A model generated the notes under the pieces. That model had not been told where the DNA came from. It ran no database searches and worked only from the letters and a program-made list of their open reading frames with translations. A program made the position numbers and the translations under genes. Below, piece after piece: positions 9,141 through 16,434 of a DNA stretch of 47,984 bases. Origin of the DNA: Gammaproteobacteria bacterium (GTDB lineage Bacteria; Pseudomonadota; Gammaproteobacteria; Steroidobacterales; GCA-2729495); NCBI GenBank assembly GCA_019454675.1, contig JACFNV010000003.1:15231-63214 (forward strand), in the 5' to 3' direction. Position 1 is the stretch's first letter, and each line of letters starts with the position of its first letter.

Positions 9141-9823
9141 GATCGCCGTCCGGCGGCGGCCGGCAGATGCATCCACCAGCCATCCGCGTTGATCGAGTAC
9201 ACCGGCGCGTAATGGACCACCTGGCGGTGCGACAGCACCCCGCGCACCTGGTTGTCGAGCACCAGGATCTCCTCGCCCCGGCCTACCGCCAGCACCGCAT
9301 GCGGCACCCGCAGGTTGGTGTCCTGCACGACGACGATGCGCAGCTCGCCTTCCGGGTAGCCCAGCCAGCGCAGCGAGAAATACTTGGTGATGGCGTAGTC
9401 CTCGCAATCCCCGCCATTGCCGAAGAACTCGCGGGGGATGGCCCAGTAGTCCTCGATGCCGTAGTTGTCGATGTCGAGCACGTAGCTCATCTCGTTGGCA
9501 TAGCGGTTGACCTCGCGCAGCTGCTCGGCCGGCGGCCGGCCGCGCAGCCCGCCAAGGAAAGCCAGCCAGCGCTCCATGTGGCAGCGGTTGAGCCGCCGTT
9601 CGCCGCAATCGCCATCGCGCAGGTTGTCGCGCAGCTGGCGCTCGAGCATCTGCAGCCACTGCGGGAACGCGGCGATGTCGTCCTGCGCCGCCTGCTGGTA
9701 GCCGAACAGGTCCGGGGCAAAGGCCGCCGCCGGCGCGCCGGCCATGACAAAGATCATCGCCAAGGCCGCTGCCAGGCCCGGGGCCAGCGACACCCGGGCG
9801 CGAGACCGGAAAAACTGTGACAT
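9137..9823 (-). CDS. Transglutaminase-like periplasmic cysteine protease (LapG/BTLCP family)
   Basis: The 228-residue product starts MSQFFRSRARVSLAPG and has a secretion signal up to about residue 34 (MAGAPAAAFA). The transglutaminase-like core carries the catalytic triad: Cys140 in GNGGDCEDYA, His175 in LRVPHAVLAV and Asp190 in EILVLDN. The acidic pair after the Cys matches the calcium site of LapG. In Pseudomonas, LapG clips a large adhesin off the cell surface and is held inactive by LapD, a cyclic di-GMP receptor. No LapA-like adhesin is in the window. The gene is the first of a two-gene unit with the degenerate HD-GYP sensor, by an ATGA overlap. It is divergent from the Slam-like gene. 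Confidence 0.9.
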   Translation of the reverse strand: MSQFFRSRARVSLAPGLAAALAMIFVMAGAPAAAFAPDLFGYQQAAQDDIAAFPQWLQMLERQLRDNLRDGDCGERRLNRCHMERWLAFLGGLRGRPPAEQLREVNRYANEMSYVLDIDNYGIEDYWAIPREFFGNGGDCEDYAITKYFSLRWLGYPEGELRIVVVQDTNLRVPHAVLAVGRGEEILVLDNQVRGVLSHRQVVHYAPVYSINADGWWMHLPAAAGRRS

Positions 9824-9837
9824 GGTCGATTGAGAAG

Positions 9838-9865
9838 CTGCGGGCGACAATTTAGTATCCCGCAG
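9838..9865. promoter_or_regulatory. Inverted repeat in the divergent protease / Slam-like intergenic region
   Basis: Arms CTGCGGG (9838-9844) and CCCGCAG (9859-9865) flank an AT-rich 14-base centre that contains TTTAGTAT, the only AT-rich stretch in this 66-base divergent promoter region. It could be an operator covering one or both promoters. No regulator is identified. Confidence 0.35.
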
Positions 9866-9889
9866 TCTCCCATAACATAACAACAAATC

Positions 9890-11176
9890 ATGAACACCCC
9901 CCGCCTTGTCATGCACAGGTTCCTTGCCGGCCTGCTGGCGTCCGTGGCCCTGCTCCTGGCGGGCACCGTCCACGCCGCCGATGACATACAGGAACAGTTC
10001 GATGCGGCCATGGCCGCCATCGACAGCGACCACCTGCTCACTGCCCGCCAGACGCTCCAGGACCTGCTGGCCGCCAATCCCAGCCTCAACCGTGCCCGCC
10101 TCGAGCTGGCGCGGGTGCATTACCTCTCGGGCGACTACCCCGGGGCGCGGGCCGAGGCGCAGCGCGTGCTCGACGATCCCACCACGCCGCCGCAGGTGCG
10201 CGCCACCGTGCTGGCCTTCCTCGCCCAGATCGAGGCCGACGGCCAGCGCGCCAGCCAGCGCCACCAATGGCGCCCCTCGATCTACGCGGGCCTGATGTAC
10301 GACTCCAACGTCAACATCGGCCCCAACCGCGATGTCATCGACATCGGCGGCAACCTCTACCAGGTCTCGCGCGACTCGCGCGAGACCAGCGACCTCGCCT
10401 GGGTGGTGAACCCGGCCCTCTCGCACATCTACAACCCCAACCAGCGCTTCCAGTGGGGCGAGCACAGCGGCAACTTCATCTGGCAGACCGACGCCAGCGC
10501 CTACTACCGGGGCTATTTCGACGAAAGCGACTTCCACCTCGGCGTGCTCAGCCTGCGCACCGGGCCGGCCTGGATCGTGCCGCGCCGCTGGCGCGCCAGC
10601 GTGGGACTCCAGGCGGACAAGATCTGGCTGGGCAACGACAGCCTGGCGCTGATCACCTCGATCAACCCGGGCATCACCTGGCAGCTGGGCAACGACTGGG
10701 AAGTGGGCCTCGATGGCATGCTCGGCTACCGCAACTACAACCGCGGCGTCGATGACGGCCGCGATGGCTGGGACCGCAAGCTCAACCTGTCGGCGGCGCG
10801 CTACTTCGACAACCGCCGCTGGGCGCTGCTGGGCGGCATCGGCTACCACGACTTCGACGCCGACGAGGACCGCTTCAGCTACCACGGCCCCGATCTCTAC
10901 CTGGGCGCCATCGCCCAGGCCTGGGAAAACGGCATGGTCTACGCCAGGGTGGGCTACTCGCGATTCGACTTCGACGGGCGCGAGCCGCTGTTCGGCCGCG
11001 GCCGCGACGACGACGAATGGCGCTACACGCTCGGCTTCCAGCACGATATCCAGAGCGGCCCGCTGGCCCGCTGGGCGCTGCAAGGCAGCTGGATGTATAC
11101 CGACAACAGCTCCAACACGCCCATCTACGACTACGACCGCCACGTCGTCAACCTGGGGCTGGCGCGCAGCTTCTAA
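9890..11176 (+). CDS. TPR plus outer-membrane barrel protein (surface lipoprotein assembly modifier / Slam-like)
   Basis: The 428-residue protein has a signal peptide cleaved near HAADD (about residue 30). Tetratricopeptide-like helices follow at about 35-120 (DHLLTARQTLQDLLAANPSL, ARLELARVHYLSGDYPGAR). A C-terminal domain rich in alternating aromatic beta-strands runs from about 125 to the end, finishing with Phe, as outer-membrane barrels do. This TPR-plus-DUF560 layout is that of Slam proteins, which deliver lipoproteins to the cell surface in Neisseria. Many proteobacterial relatives have unknown substrates. A start at the internal Met8 (MHRFLAGLL) would give a more compact signal peptide. 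The two downstream secreted proteins are candidate clients, but neither has a lipobox, so this is speculation. Confidence 0.85.
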   Translation: MNTPRLVMHRFLAGLLASVALLLAGTVHAADDIQEQFDAAMAAIDSDHLLTARQTLQDLLAANPSLNRARLELARVHYLSGDYPGARAEAQRVLDDPTTPPQVRATVLAFLAQIEADGQRASQRHQWRPSIYAGLMYDSNVNIGPNRDVIDIGGNLYQVSRDSRETSDLAWVVNPALSHIYNPNQRFQWGEHSGNFIWQTDASAYYRGYFDESDFHLGVLSLRTGPAWIVPRRWRASVGLQADKIWLGNDSLALITSINPGITWQLGNDWEVGLDGMLGYRNYNRGVDDGRDGWDRKLNLSAARYFDNRRWALLGGIGYHDFDADEDRFSYHGPDLYLGAIAQAWENGMVYARVGYSRFDFDGREPLFGRGRDDDEWRYTLGFQHDIQSGPLARWALQGSWMYTDNSSNTPIYDYDRHVVNLGLARSF

Positions 11177-11336
11177 GCCGGCGCCGGCTCCCCTAAAATA
11201 AGGTGAACTGCTTCACACTCCCGCCGTCCGGGAGATGATCCCGGACGGTTCCTGCGATAAAAATGGGCCAAGGCACCAGCCTGCATCCAACAAGAACGCC
11301 GGACAGGACAACTGCACCGGTCGGAGAAGAACAACA

Positions 11337-12488
11337 ATGAACTTCACCAGACTCACGATCATTTTCCTGCTTGCGGCATGGTCCCTCGGTGCCAGCGCGG
11401 CCGATCTGACGCTGGAGAACCAGGACTGCGCCAGCATCCTCGAGCGCTGGGCGGAGAATCCCGATTCGGTGCCTGCCCGCCTGGTCGATGCCTGCAAGGA
11501 GCAGATGGCGCAGCCCGCGGTGCCCGTCGCCGCCCTCGAGCCGGCACCGAGCATCGCCGACCCCTGCGCCGAGGGCGGTACCGGCAACGTGCTGTGCTGG
11601 GGCCCCTGGGCCGCGCTGGCACCGGCAGCCGCGGCACCGATGGTGGCGCTGGCGCTCCCCCCGCACATCGGCGACTGCGATGTCGGCTCGGGCATCTCCG
11701 ACCGCTGCCGCGTGCAGCTCGAGGAGCTCGACCCCGCGCCCGGGCCGGTCTATCCGCTGGGCCCCTGCGAGCCCGGCATGCCCTGCGGCTTCGCCACCTT
11801 CGTCGATGGCGTGACCAGCACCGGCGATGTCGAGGACACCGAATTCAAGCGCTTCACCCTCGACCCCGATGGCACCCGCTTCGTGGTGGATCCGAACGGC
11901 CCCGACGAGATCAACTCGGTGGCCATGGGCACCAATGTCCAGCCGCGGCCCGATGGCTACGAGAACATGCGTGCCAACGGCATCGATGGCGACGAGCAGT
12001 CGCGGGCCATCGCGCGGATCATCCGCGAGGGCGAAGGCGCCGACATCGAGCTCGCCGCCGACATCTGGGCGCACGGCAACCGCAGCACCGGGGCCGGCAA
12101 CTCCGGCTACTTCGCCTGGGGCGTGGCCACCTCCGCATCGGGGCTGGACCTGCTCAACGGCGAGGGTATCTCGCTGACCTTCACCGGCCCCATGTCGGTG
12201 AACAACGCCACCAACGCCTCGATCACCGTCAACTTCGGCAGCCAGCCGGCCTGGACCGGCAACTGGGAGAACCCCGCCTGGTCCTTTGGCGCCGGCGGCA
12301 GCGTCAATGGCGTCAACCTGCTCTCCGACCCAGCCAGCTTCACCAGCAACGTGCAGGCGGGCAGCGTGGTGCAAGGCGCACTGCTGGGCGAGCCGGGTGG
12401 CAACCAGGGCATTACCCACATCATCGACGTACGGCTCGCAGACGGTGGCCACATCAAGGATGTCGGCCTGCTGCGTGCCCCCAGATAA
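11337..12488 (+). CDS. Secreted protein of unknown function, Cys-rich N-terminal half
   Basis: No family was recognised. The 383-residue product starts at the ATG at 11337, preceded by GGAGAA at good spacing, and has a signal peptide (MNFTRLTIIFLLAAWSLGASA). The mature N-terminal half carries eight cysteines, spread over about residues 30-145, consistent with periplasmic or extracellular disulfides. The C-terminal half has no Cys and is rich in Gly, Asn and Ser with predicted beta-strands (GISLTFTGPMSVNNATNASITVNF region), like a beta-sandwich. The gene lies between the Slam-like gene and the PEP-CTERM gene on the same strand, 16 bases before the latter, so the two are probably co-transcribed. 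A role in the cell envelope or extracellular matrix is inferred from location only. Confidence 0.8.
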   Translation: MNFTRLTIIFLLAAWSLGASAADLTLENQDCASILERWAENPDSVPARLVDACKEQMAQPAVPVAALEPAPSIADPCAEGGTGNVLCWGPWAALAPAAAAPMVALALPPHIGDCDVGSGISDRCRVQLEELDPAPGPVYPLGPCEPGMPCGFATFVDGVTSTGDVEDTEFKRFTLDPDGTRFVVDPNGPDEINSVAMGTNVQPRPDGYENMRANGIDGDEQSRAIARIIREGEGADIELAADIWAHGNRSTGAGNSGYFAWGVATSASGLDLLNGEGISLTFTGPMSVNNATNASITVNFGSQPAWTGNWENPAWSFGAGGSVNGVNLLSDPASFTSNVQAGSVVQGALLGEPGGNQGITHIIDVRLADGGHIKDVGLLRAPR

Positions 12489-12504
12489 TCCCGAGGATCC
12501 AACG

Positions 12505-13110
12505 ATGAACACCCCGATCCGCACTATCCTGTTCGCCGGCCTGGCACTTGCCGGGCTCGGTGCCCAGGCAGCCACGATCTCGCTGCAGCCCTCGCAATCC
12601 ATCGTGGAGGCGGGCACCAGCTTCAGCGTCGAGCTGCTGCTCGATGCCAGCGATGCACCGGGCGCCCATCCCGGCCTCTTCGGCGGCGAGGTGGTCATCG
12701 ACTACGACCCCACGCAGCTGCAGTTCACCGGCTTCACCACCTCGCTGCCGCTGTTCGAGCCCGTCACCACGGGCAGTCTCGATGGCCGCAGCACCGTGAG
12801 CTTCGGCTTCGACCACGCCCCGGATACGGGCGTCATCGGCAGCCTGGGCTTCACGGCCATCGGCCAGGCGGGTGAAGTGGCCAGCATCGGCCTGCGCGAC
12901 GCTGACGACTTCATGGGCACCTTCATCAGCTACATCCCGACCTACCAGGCCTTCTATCCGGAAGCGCTCGGCACCTCGGTGCAGCTGGTCAATGCCGAGG
13001 TCCCGCTGCCCGGCGCGCTGTGGCTGCTGGTGTCGGCACTGGGCCTGGGTGCCGGCAGCCGGCGGCTGATGCTGCGTCGTTCGCTGGCAGCGGTCTCTCC
13101 GCGCGCTTGA
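12505..13110 (+). CDS. PEP-CTERM-type protein with cohesin-like domain
   Basis: The 201-residue protein has a signal peptide (cleavage near AQA, residue 22), then a cohesin-like beta-sandwich. Its hallmarks are LQPSQSIVEAGTSFSVELLL at the start and FGGEVVIDYDPTQLQFTGF in the middle. The C-terminus has the PEP-CTERM layout: VPLPG at 166-170, a hydrophobic helix (ALWLLVSALGLGAG) and an Arg cluster (SRRLMLRR). PEP-CTERM tails are recognised by exosortase and are typical of bacteria with extracellular polysaccharide loci. No exosortase gene is in the window. The tail extends 10-12 residues past the Arg cluster, longer than usual. ATG at 12505 follows a GAGGAT Shine-Dalgarno. The stop overlaps the TTG start of the L,D-transpeptidase. 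Confidence 0.82.
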   Translation: MNTPIRTILFAGLALAGLGAQAATISLQPSQSIVEAGTSFSVELLLDASDAPGAHPGLFGGEVVIDYDPTQLQFTGFTTSLPLFEPVTTGSLDGRSTVSFGFDHAPDTGVIGSLGFTAIGQAGEVASIGLRDADDFMGTFISYIPTYQAFYPEALGTSVQLVNAEVPLPGALWLLVSALGLGAGSRRLMLRRSLAAVSPRA

Positions 13111-14474
13111 CCGACAGGCTCCCACACCGGCTCGCGGCCACGTTGCTCGTGGCCGCGAGCTTCGCCGCCTACGCCCAACCACCCACCGCAGCCGAGGCCT
13201 GGCAGGAGGCCATCGCCACGGCTGCGGCCGATGGCCTCGACCCCGCGCTCTACGCCGATCCCGTGCAGCTTGCCAGGGATCTTGCCGCCGGACATACCGA
13301 CCCCCGCGCGGGCGATCCGGAGTGGCATATCCCCCGGCCCGCCACCTTCGAGGGCAGCATCGACGACACGCTGCCGGAGGCGCTGGCGCCATCGGCCGCC
13401 GATTACCGGCGGCTGCGCGAGGCGATGCGCGCTCACCTCGCCATCCGCGACAGCGGCGGCTGGCCGGTGCTGCCGCCATCTCCCGGACAACTGCACGCCG
13501 GCCAGCGGGACGCGGCGGTGGCCACGCTGCGCGAGCGCCTGCGGCGCAGCGGCGACTTCGACAGCGAGGTGGGCGCCGACCCCTGGTTCTTCGATGCCGC
13601 ACTCGACCGCGCGCTGCGCCATTTCCAGCTGCGCCACGGCCTGCTCGGCAACGGCATCCTCGACGAGCCCACCCGCACCGCCGCCAACATCAGCGTGGAG
13701 GAGCGCATCGGCCAGCTGGCGGTGGCACTCGAGCGCTGGCGCTGGCTGCCGCGGCAGCTGGAGCCGGAACACGCCTGGATCAACATCGTCAGCGGCACGC
13801 TGGAGGTATCCGGGCCGGCGGGCGGGATGCTGGCCATGCGCGTCATCGTCGGCCACCCCGAACGGCCCACCCCGGCCATGCGCGGGGCATTGCGCCAGGT
13901 GACCTTCAACCCCACCTGGTCGGTGCCGCGCACCATCGCCATCGAGGACCTGCTGCCGCGCCAGCAGGAAGAGCCCGGCTTCCTCGCCTCGCGCGGCTTC
14001 CATGTCTTCGATGCCCGCAGCGGCCGCGAGATCGCCCCGGAAGCGGTGCCCTGGGATACGCTCGGCATCAACCGCTTCCCCTACCGGCTGCGCCAGGATG
14101 CGGGTCCCGGCAACAGCCTCGGCCGCATCAAGGTGGCCTGGGACAACCCCTTCGACATCTACCTGCACGACACCCCGTCGAGGGGGTTGTTCGGGCTCAA
14201 CCGGCGCACGCTGAGCGCGGGCTGCATCCGCATGGAGGATGCTCCCGCGCTGGCCACCCTGCTGCTCGAGCGCGATCGCGACTGGGACGCAGCCGCCACC
14301 ACCGCCAATATCGAGGCCGGCAGGACCCGGGTGCTCAACCTCAACCGGCAGCTGCCGCTGTACGTGGTCTACCTGACGGCCTGGGTGGATGCGGACGGTA
14401 CGGTGCAATTCCGCAAGGATGTCTACGGGCGCGATGCCAAGGTGCTGGCAGCGCTGGACGGCGCCCTGCCCTGA
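13107..14474 (+). CDS. L,D-transpeptidase with peptidoglycan-binding domain (YcbB/LdtD-like)
   Basis: Starting from the TTG at 13107, which overlaps the previous stop (TTGA), the product has 455 residues and a clear signal peptide (MTDRLPHRLAATLLVAASFAAYA). A peptidoglycan-binding-like helix bundle spans about 125-205, with ALRHFQLRHGLLGNGILDEPT. The YkuD catalytic domain follows, with His354 in IYLHDTPSRGLF and the nucleophile Cys373 in LSAGCIRMEDA. The family forms 3-3 cross-links or attaches proteins to peptidoglycan in the periplasm. Longer in-frame starts exist inside the PEP-CTERM gene but would bury the signal peptide, so they are rejected. Coupling to a PEP-CTERM gene is uncommon. Confidence 0.88.
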   Translation: MTDRLPHRLAATLLVAASFAAYAQPPTAAEAWQEAIATAAADGLDPALYADPVQLARDLAAGHTDPRAGDPEWHIPRPATFEGSIDDTLPEALAPSAADYRRLREAMRAHLAIRDSGGWPVLPPSPGQLHAGQRDAAVATLRERLRRSGDFDSEVGADPWFFDAALDRALRHFQLRHGLLGNGILDEPTRTAANISVEERIGQLAVALERWRWLPRQLEPEHAWINIVSGTLEVSGPAGGMLAMRVIVGHPERPTPAMRGALRQVTFNPTWSVPRTIAIEDLLPRQQEEPGFLASRGFHVFDARSGREIAPEAVPWDTLGINRFPYRLRQDAGPGNSLGRIKVAWDNPFDIYLHDTPSRGLFGLNRRTLSAGCIRMEDAPALATLLLERDRDWDAAATTANIEAGRTRVLNLNRQLPLYVVYLTAWVDADGTVQFRKDVYGRDAKVLAALDGALP

Positions 14475-14515
14475 GGACACCGCCCCGTCGCAGGGCGGCT
14501 GGCCGGCCGGATCCG

Positions 14516-14593
14516 GTGCCCGGCGCGGCCTGGCTGCTGGGCTCGGCCCTCGGCCTGCTCGGTTTCGTCCGGCGCCGCAGCACCCTCGCCTGA
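14516..14593 (+). pseudogene. Orphan PEP-CTERM sorting-signal remnant
   Basis: Between the L,D-transpeptidase stop and the terminator, one frame reads PVPGAAWLLGSALGLLGF followed by VRRRSTLA and a stop. This is a complete PEP-CTERM signal (Val-Pro motif, hydrophobic helix, Arg cluster), but nothing upstream in this frame is a plausible protein: the frame runs into the antisense-like shadow of the transpeptidase gene. It is most simply the 3' end of a lost PEP-CTERM gene, or a partial copy of the tail at 12999-13110. A GTG at 14516 could in theory start a 25-residue peptide, without a Shine-Dalgarno. Confidence 0.6.
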
Positions 14594-14617
14594 TCCCGGC
14601 CCGCGCAGGGCCCCGGC

Positions 14618-14645
14618 AAAAACCCCGCCTCATGGCGGGGTTTTT
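14618..14645. terminator. Intrinsic terminator, probably bidirectional
   Basis: A perfect 12-base stem (AAAAACCCCGCC / GGCGGGGTTTTT) with loop TCAT ends the plus-strand envelope operon. Because the stem has A-runs on one side and T-runs on the other, it can also stop the minus-strand ABC operon, which ends at 14659. Confidence 0.92.
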
Positions 14646-14658
14646 CTTTGCCGCCGTC

Positions 14659-16434
14659 TCAGGCCGGCGTCGGCGCCTCCTGCAGGCGCGCATCCACCTC
14701 GTCCTGCTGCAGCTCGAAGAGGCGGGCATAGACGCCGCCCTGCCGCAGCAGCTTGTCATGGGTGCCACGCTCGGCGATGCGACCGGCCTCCAGCACCAGG
14801 ATCTCGCTGGCGGTCCTCACCGTGGAAAGGCGGTGGGCGATGGTCAGCACCGTGCGCCCCCTGGCCAGCTCGCCGATCGCCGCATTCACCTCGCGCTCGG
14901 TCTCCACGTCGAGGTTGGAGGTGGCCTCGTCGAGGATGAGGATCGGCGCATCCTTGAGCAGCGCGCGCGCGATCGCAATGCGCTGGCGCTGGCCACCGGA
15001 AACCTTCGAGCCCATCTCCCCCACCGGGGTGTCATAGCCCGCGGGCAGGCCGGCAATCCACTCCGCCAGGTGCGCGCGGCGCGCCGCCTCTTCCACCTCG
15101 GCCTGGCTGGCCCCCGGCCGGCCCATGCGGATGTTGTCGCCGATGGTGGTGTTGAAGATGTAGTTGCGCTGCGAGACCACCGCGATCATGTTGCGCAGGT
15201 CTTCGAGGCGGTACTGGCGCACGTCGACACCGCCGATGGCCACCTCGCCCCGCGAGGGATCCCAGAAGCGCAGCAGCAGGTTGGCGATGGTGCTCTTGCC
15301 CGCACCGCTGGAGCCGACGATGGCCACGTGCTGGCCGGGCTGGATGTCGACGCTGATGCCGTCGAGCACCGGGCGGGCACCCGGCGCGTAGGCAAAGCTG
15401 ATGTCGCGCAGCGAGATGGCGGCCTCGGCACCGCGGGGCGAGGCCGCCACCAGGTCGTCCACCGCCGGCCTCTGGTCCATCATCTCCCACAGCCGCCGTG
15501 CGGAAACGATGGCCACCTTGTAGTCGTTGACCACGTTGTTGAGGCCCGCGGTGGCATAGAAACTGGTGATGGCGATGGCGATGACCACCGGCACGGTGCG
15601 CAGCGGATCGATGATGCCGGCCTGCACCAGCGGCCAGCTGGCCCACACCATGGCCACCGCGGCCGCCACCACGACGAACTCGCTCAACCCGCGCTGGAAG
15701 GCATCGGCGCGGCTGAGCTGGTCCTGGCCGCGCTTGAGGTCCTCGCCGAGCGCCCAGGCCTGCTGGCGGCGCCGCTCGCCGAAGCCGAAGGCCACGGTGT
15801 CGCGGATGCCCTGCAGGCTGTCGGTCAGGAAGGCGTTGACCTGGCCCTGCCTGGCGCGCCACTGCTCGCCGCCCTGTGCGCCCAGGGCCGCGGTGACCAG
15901 CGGCAGCACGAAGATCATGAAGCCGAGGAAGGGGGCCAGCGCCCAGGCGAAGGCGGGGTGCTGGTAGCGGGCCAGGTACCAGAGCACGATCGCGGGCACC
16001 ACCAGCGCACAGATCGCCGGGGCGATGGTGTGCGCATAGAAGGGCTCGACGCGCTCGCAGTCGTTGATGACGCGCGACACCGCATCGCCGGTGCGCAGCT
16101 CGGCGGTGCCCGCCGGCGCCAGCGGCTCCATGCGATCGTAGAACTCGTTGCGCAGCATCGCCAGCAGGCGGAAGGCCACGTAGTGACCGGTGTAGGTTTC
16201 CACGTAACTGAAGAAGCCGAGCACCAGCGCGCAGAGCGCCAGCATCCAGCCGATGTGCCACAGCGTGTCCGCGCCGGGTGCCGCCACGTACAGGGCGACG
16301 CTGCCGGCCGCATAGGCGATCAGCGTGATCCGCATCAGCAGCTTGATGGCGCGCGCCACGGTGGATACCACCATGATGCCGTTCAGCGGCTTCATGAAGC
16401 GGAGCAGGCGGATGACGATCTGCCAGTGGCTCAT
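14659..16434 (-). CDS. ABC exporter half-transporter, second gene (permease plus ATPase)
   Basis: The 591-residue product has an N-terminal six-helix exporter domain (about 15-310) and a C-terminal ATPase. The ATPase shows Walker A GSSGAGKST near residue 372, signature VSGGQRQR, Walker B ILILDEATS and a switch His in IAHRLST. It starts MSHWQIVIRLLRFMKPLNG at 16434, four bases overlapping the stop of the partner gene, so the pair is translated together and probably forms a heterodimer. The layout recalls CydDC-type exporters. Substrate is unknown; the neighbouring MerR regulator suggests an inducible efflux role for a drug, thiol, metal complex or oxidant-related compound (inference). It ends at the shared terminator. 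Confidence 0.88.
   Translation of the reverse strand: MSHWQIVIRLLRFMKPLNGIMVVSTVARAIKLLMRITLIAYAAGSVALYVAAPGADTLWHIGWMLALCALVLGFFSYVETYTGHYVAFRLLAMLRNEFYDRMEPLAPAGTAELRTGDAVSRVINDCERVEPFYAHTIAPAICALVVPAIVLWYLARYQHPAFAWALAPFLGFMIFVLPLVTAALGAQGGEQWRARQGQVNAFLTDSLQGIRDTVAFGFGERRRQQAWALGEDLKRGQDQLSRADAFQRGLSEFVVVAAAVAMVWASWPLVQAGIIDPLRTVPVVIAIAITSFYATAGLNNVVNDYKVAIVSARRLWEMMDQRPAVDDLVAASPRGAEAAISLRDISFAYAPGARPVLDGISVDIQPGQHVAIVGSSGAGKSTIANLLLRFWDPSRGEVAIGGVDVRQYRLEDLRNMIAVVSQRNYIFNTTIGDNIRMGRPGASQAEVEEAARRAHLAEWIAGLPAGYDTPVGEMGSKVSGGQRQRIAIARALLKDAPILILDEATSNLDVETEREVNAAIGELARGRTVLTIAHRLSTVRTASEILVLEAGRIAERGTHDKLLRQGGVYARLFELQQDEVDARLQEAPTPA

Noticed and set aside
7110-9212. A 700-codon plus-strand frame
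   Set aside because: Antisense shadow of the HD-GYP gene with repetitive low-complexity translation.
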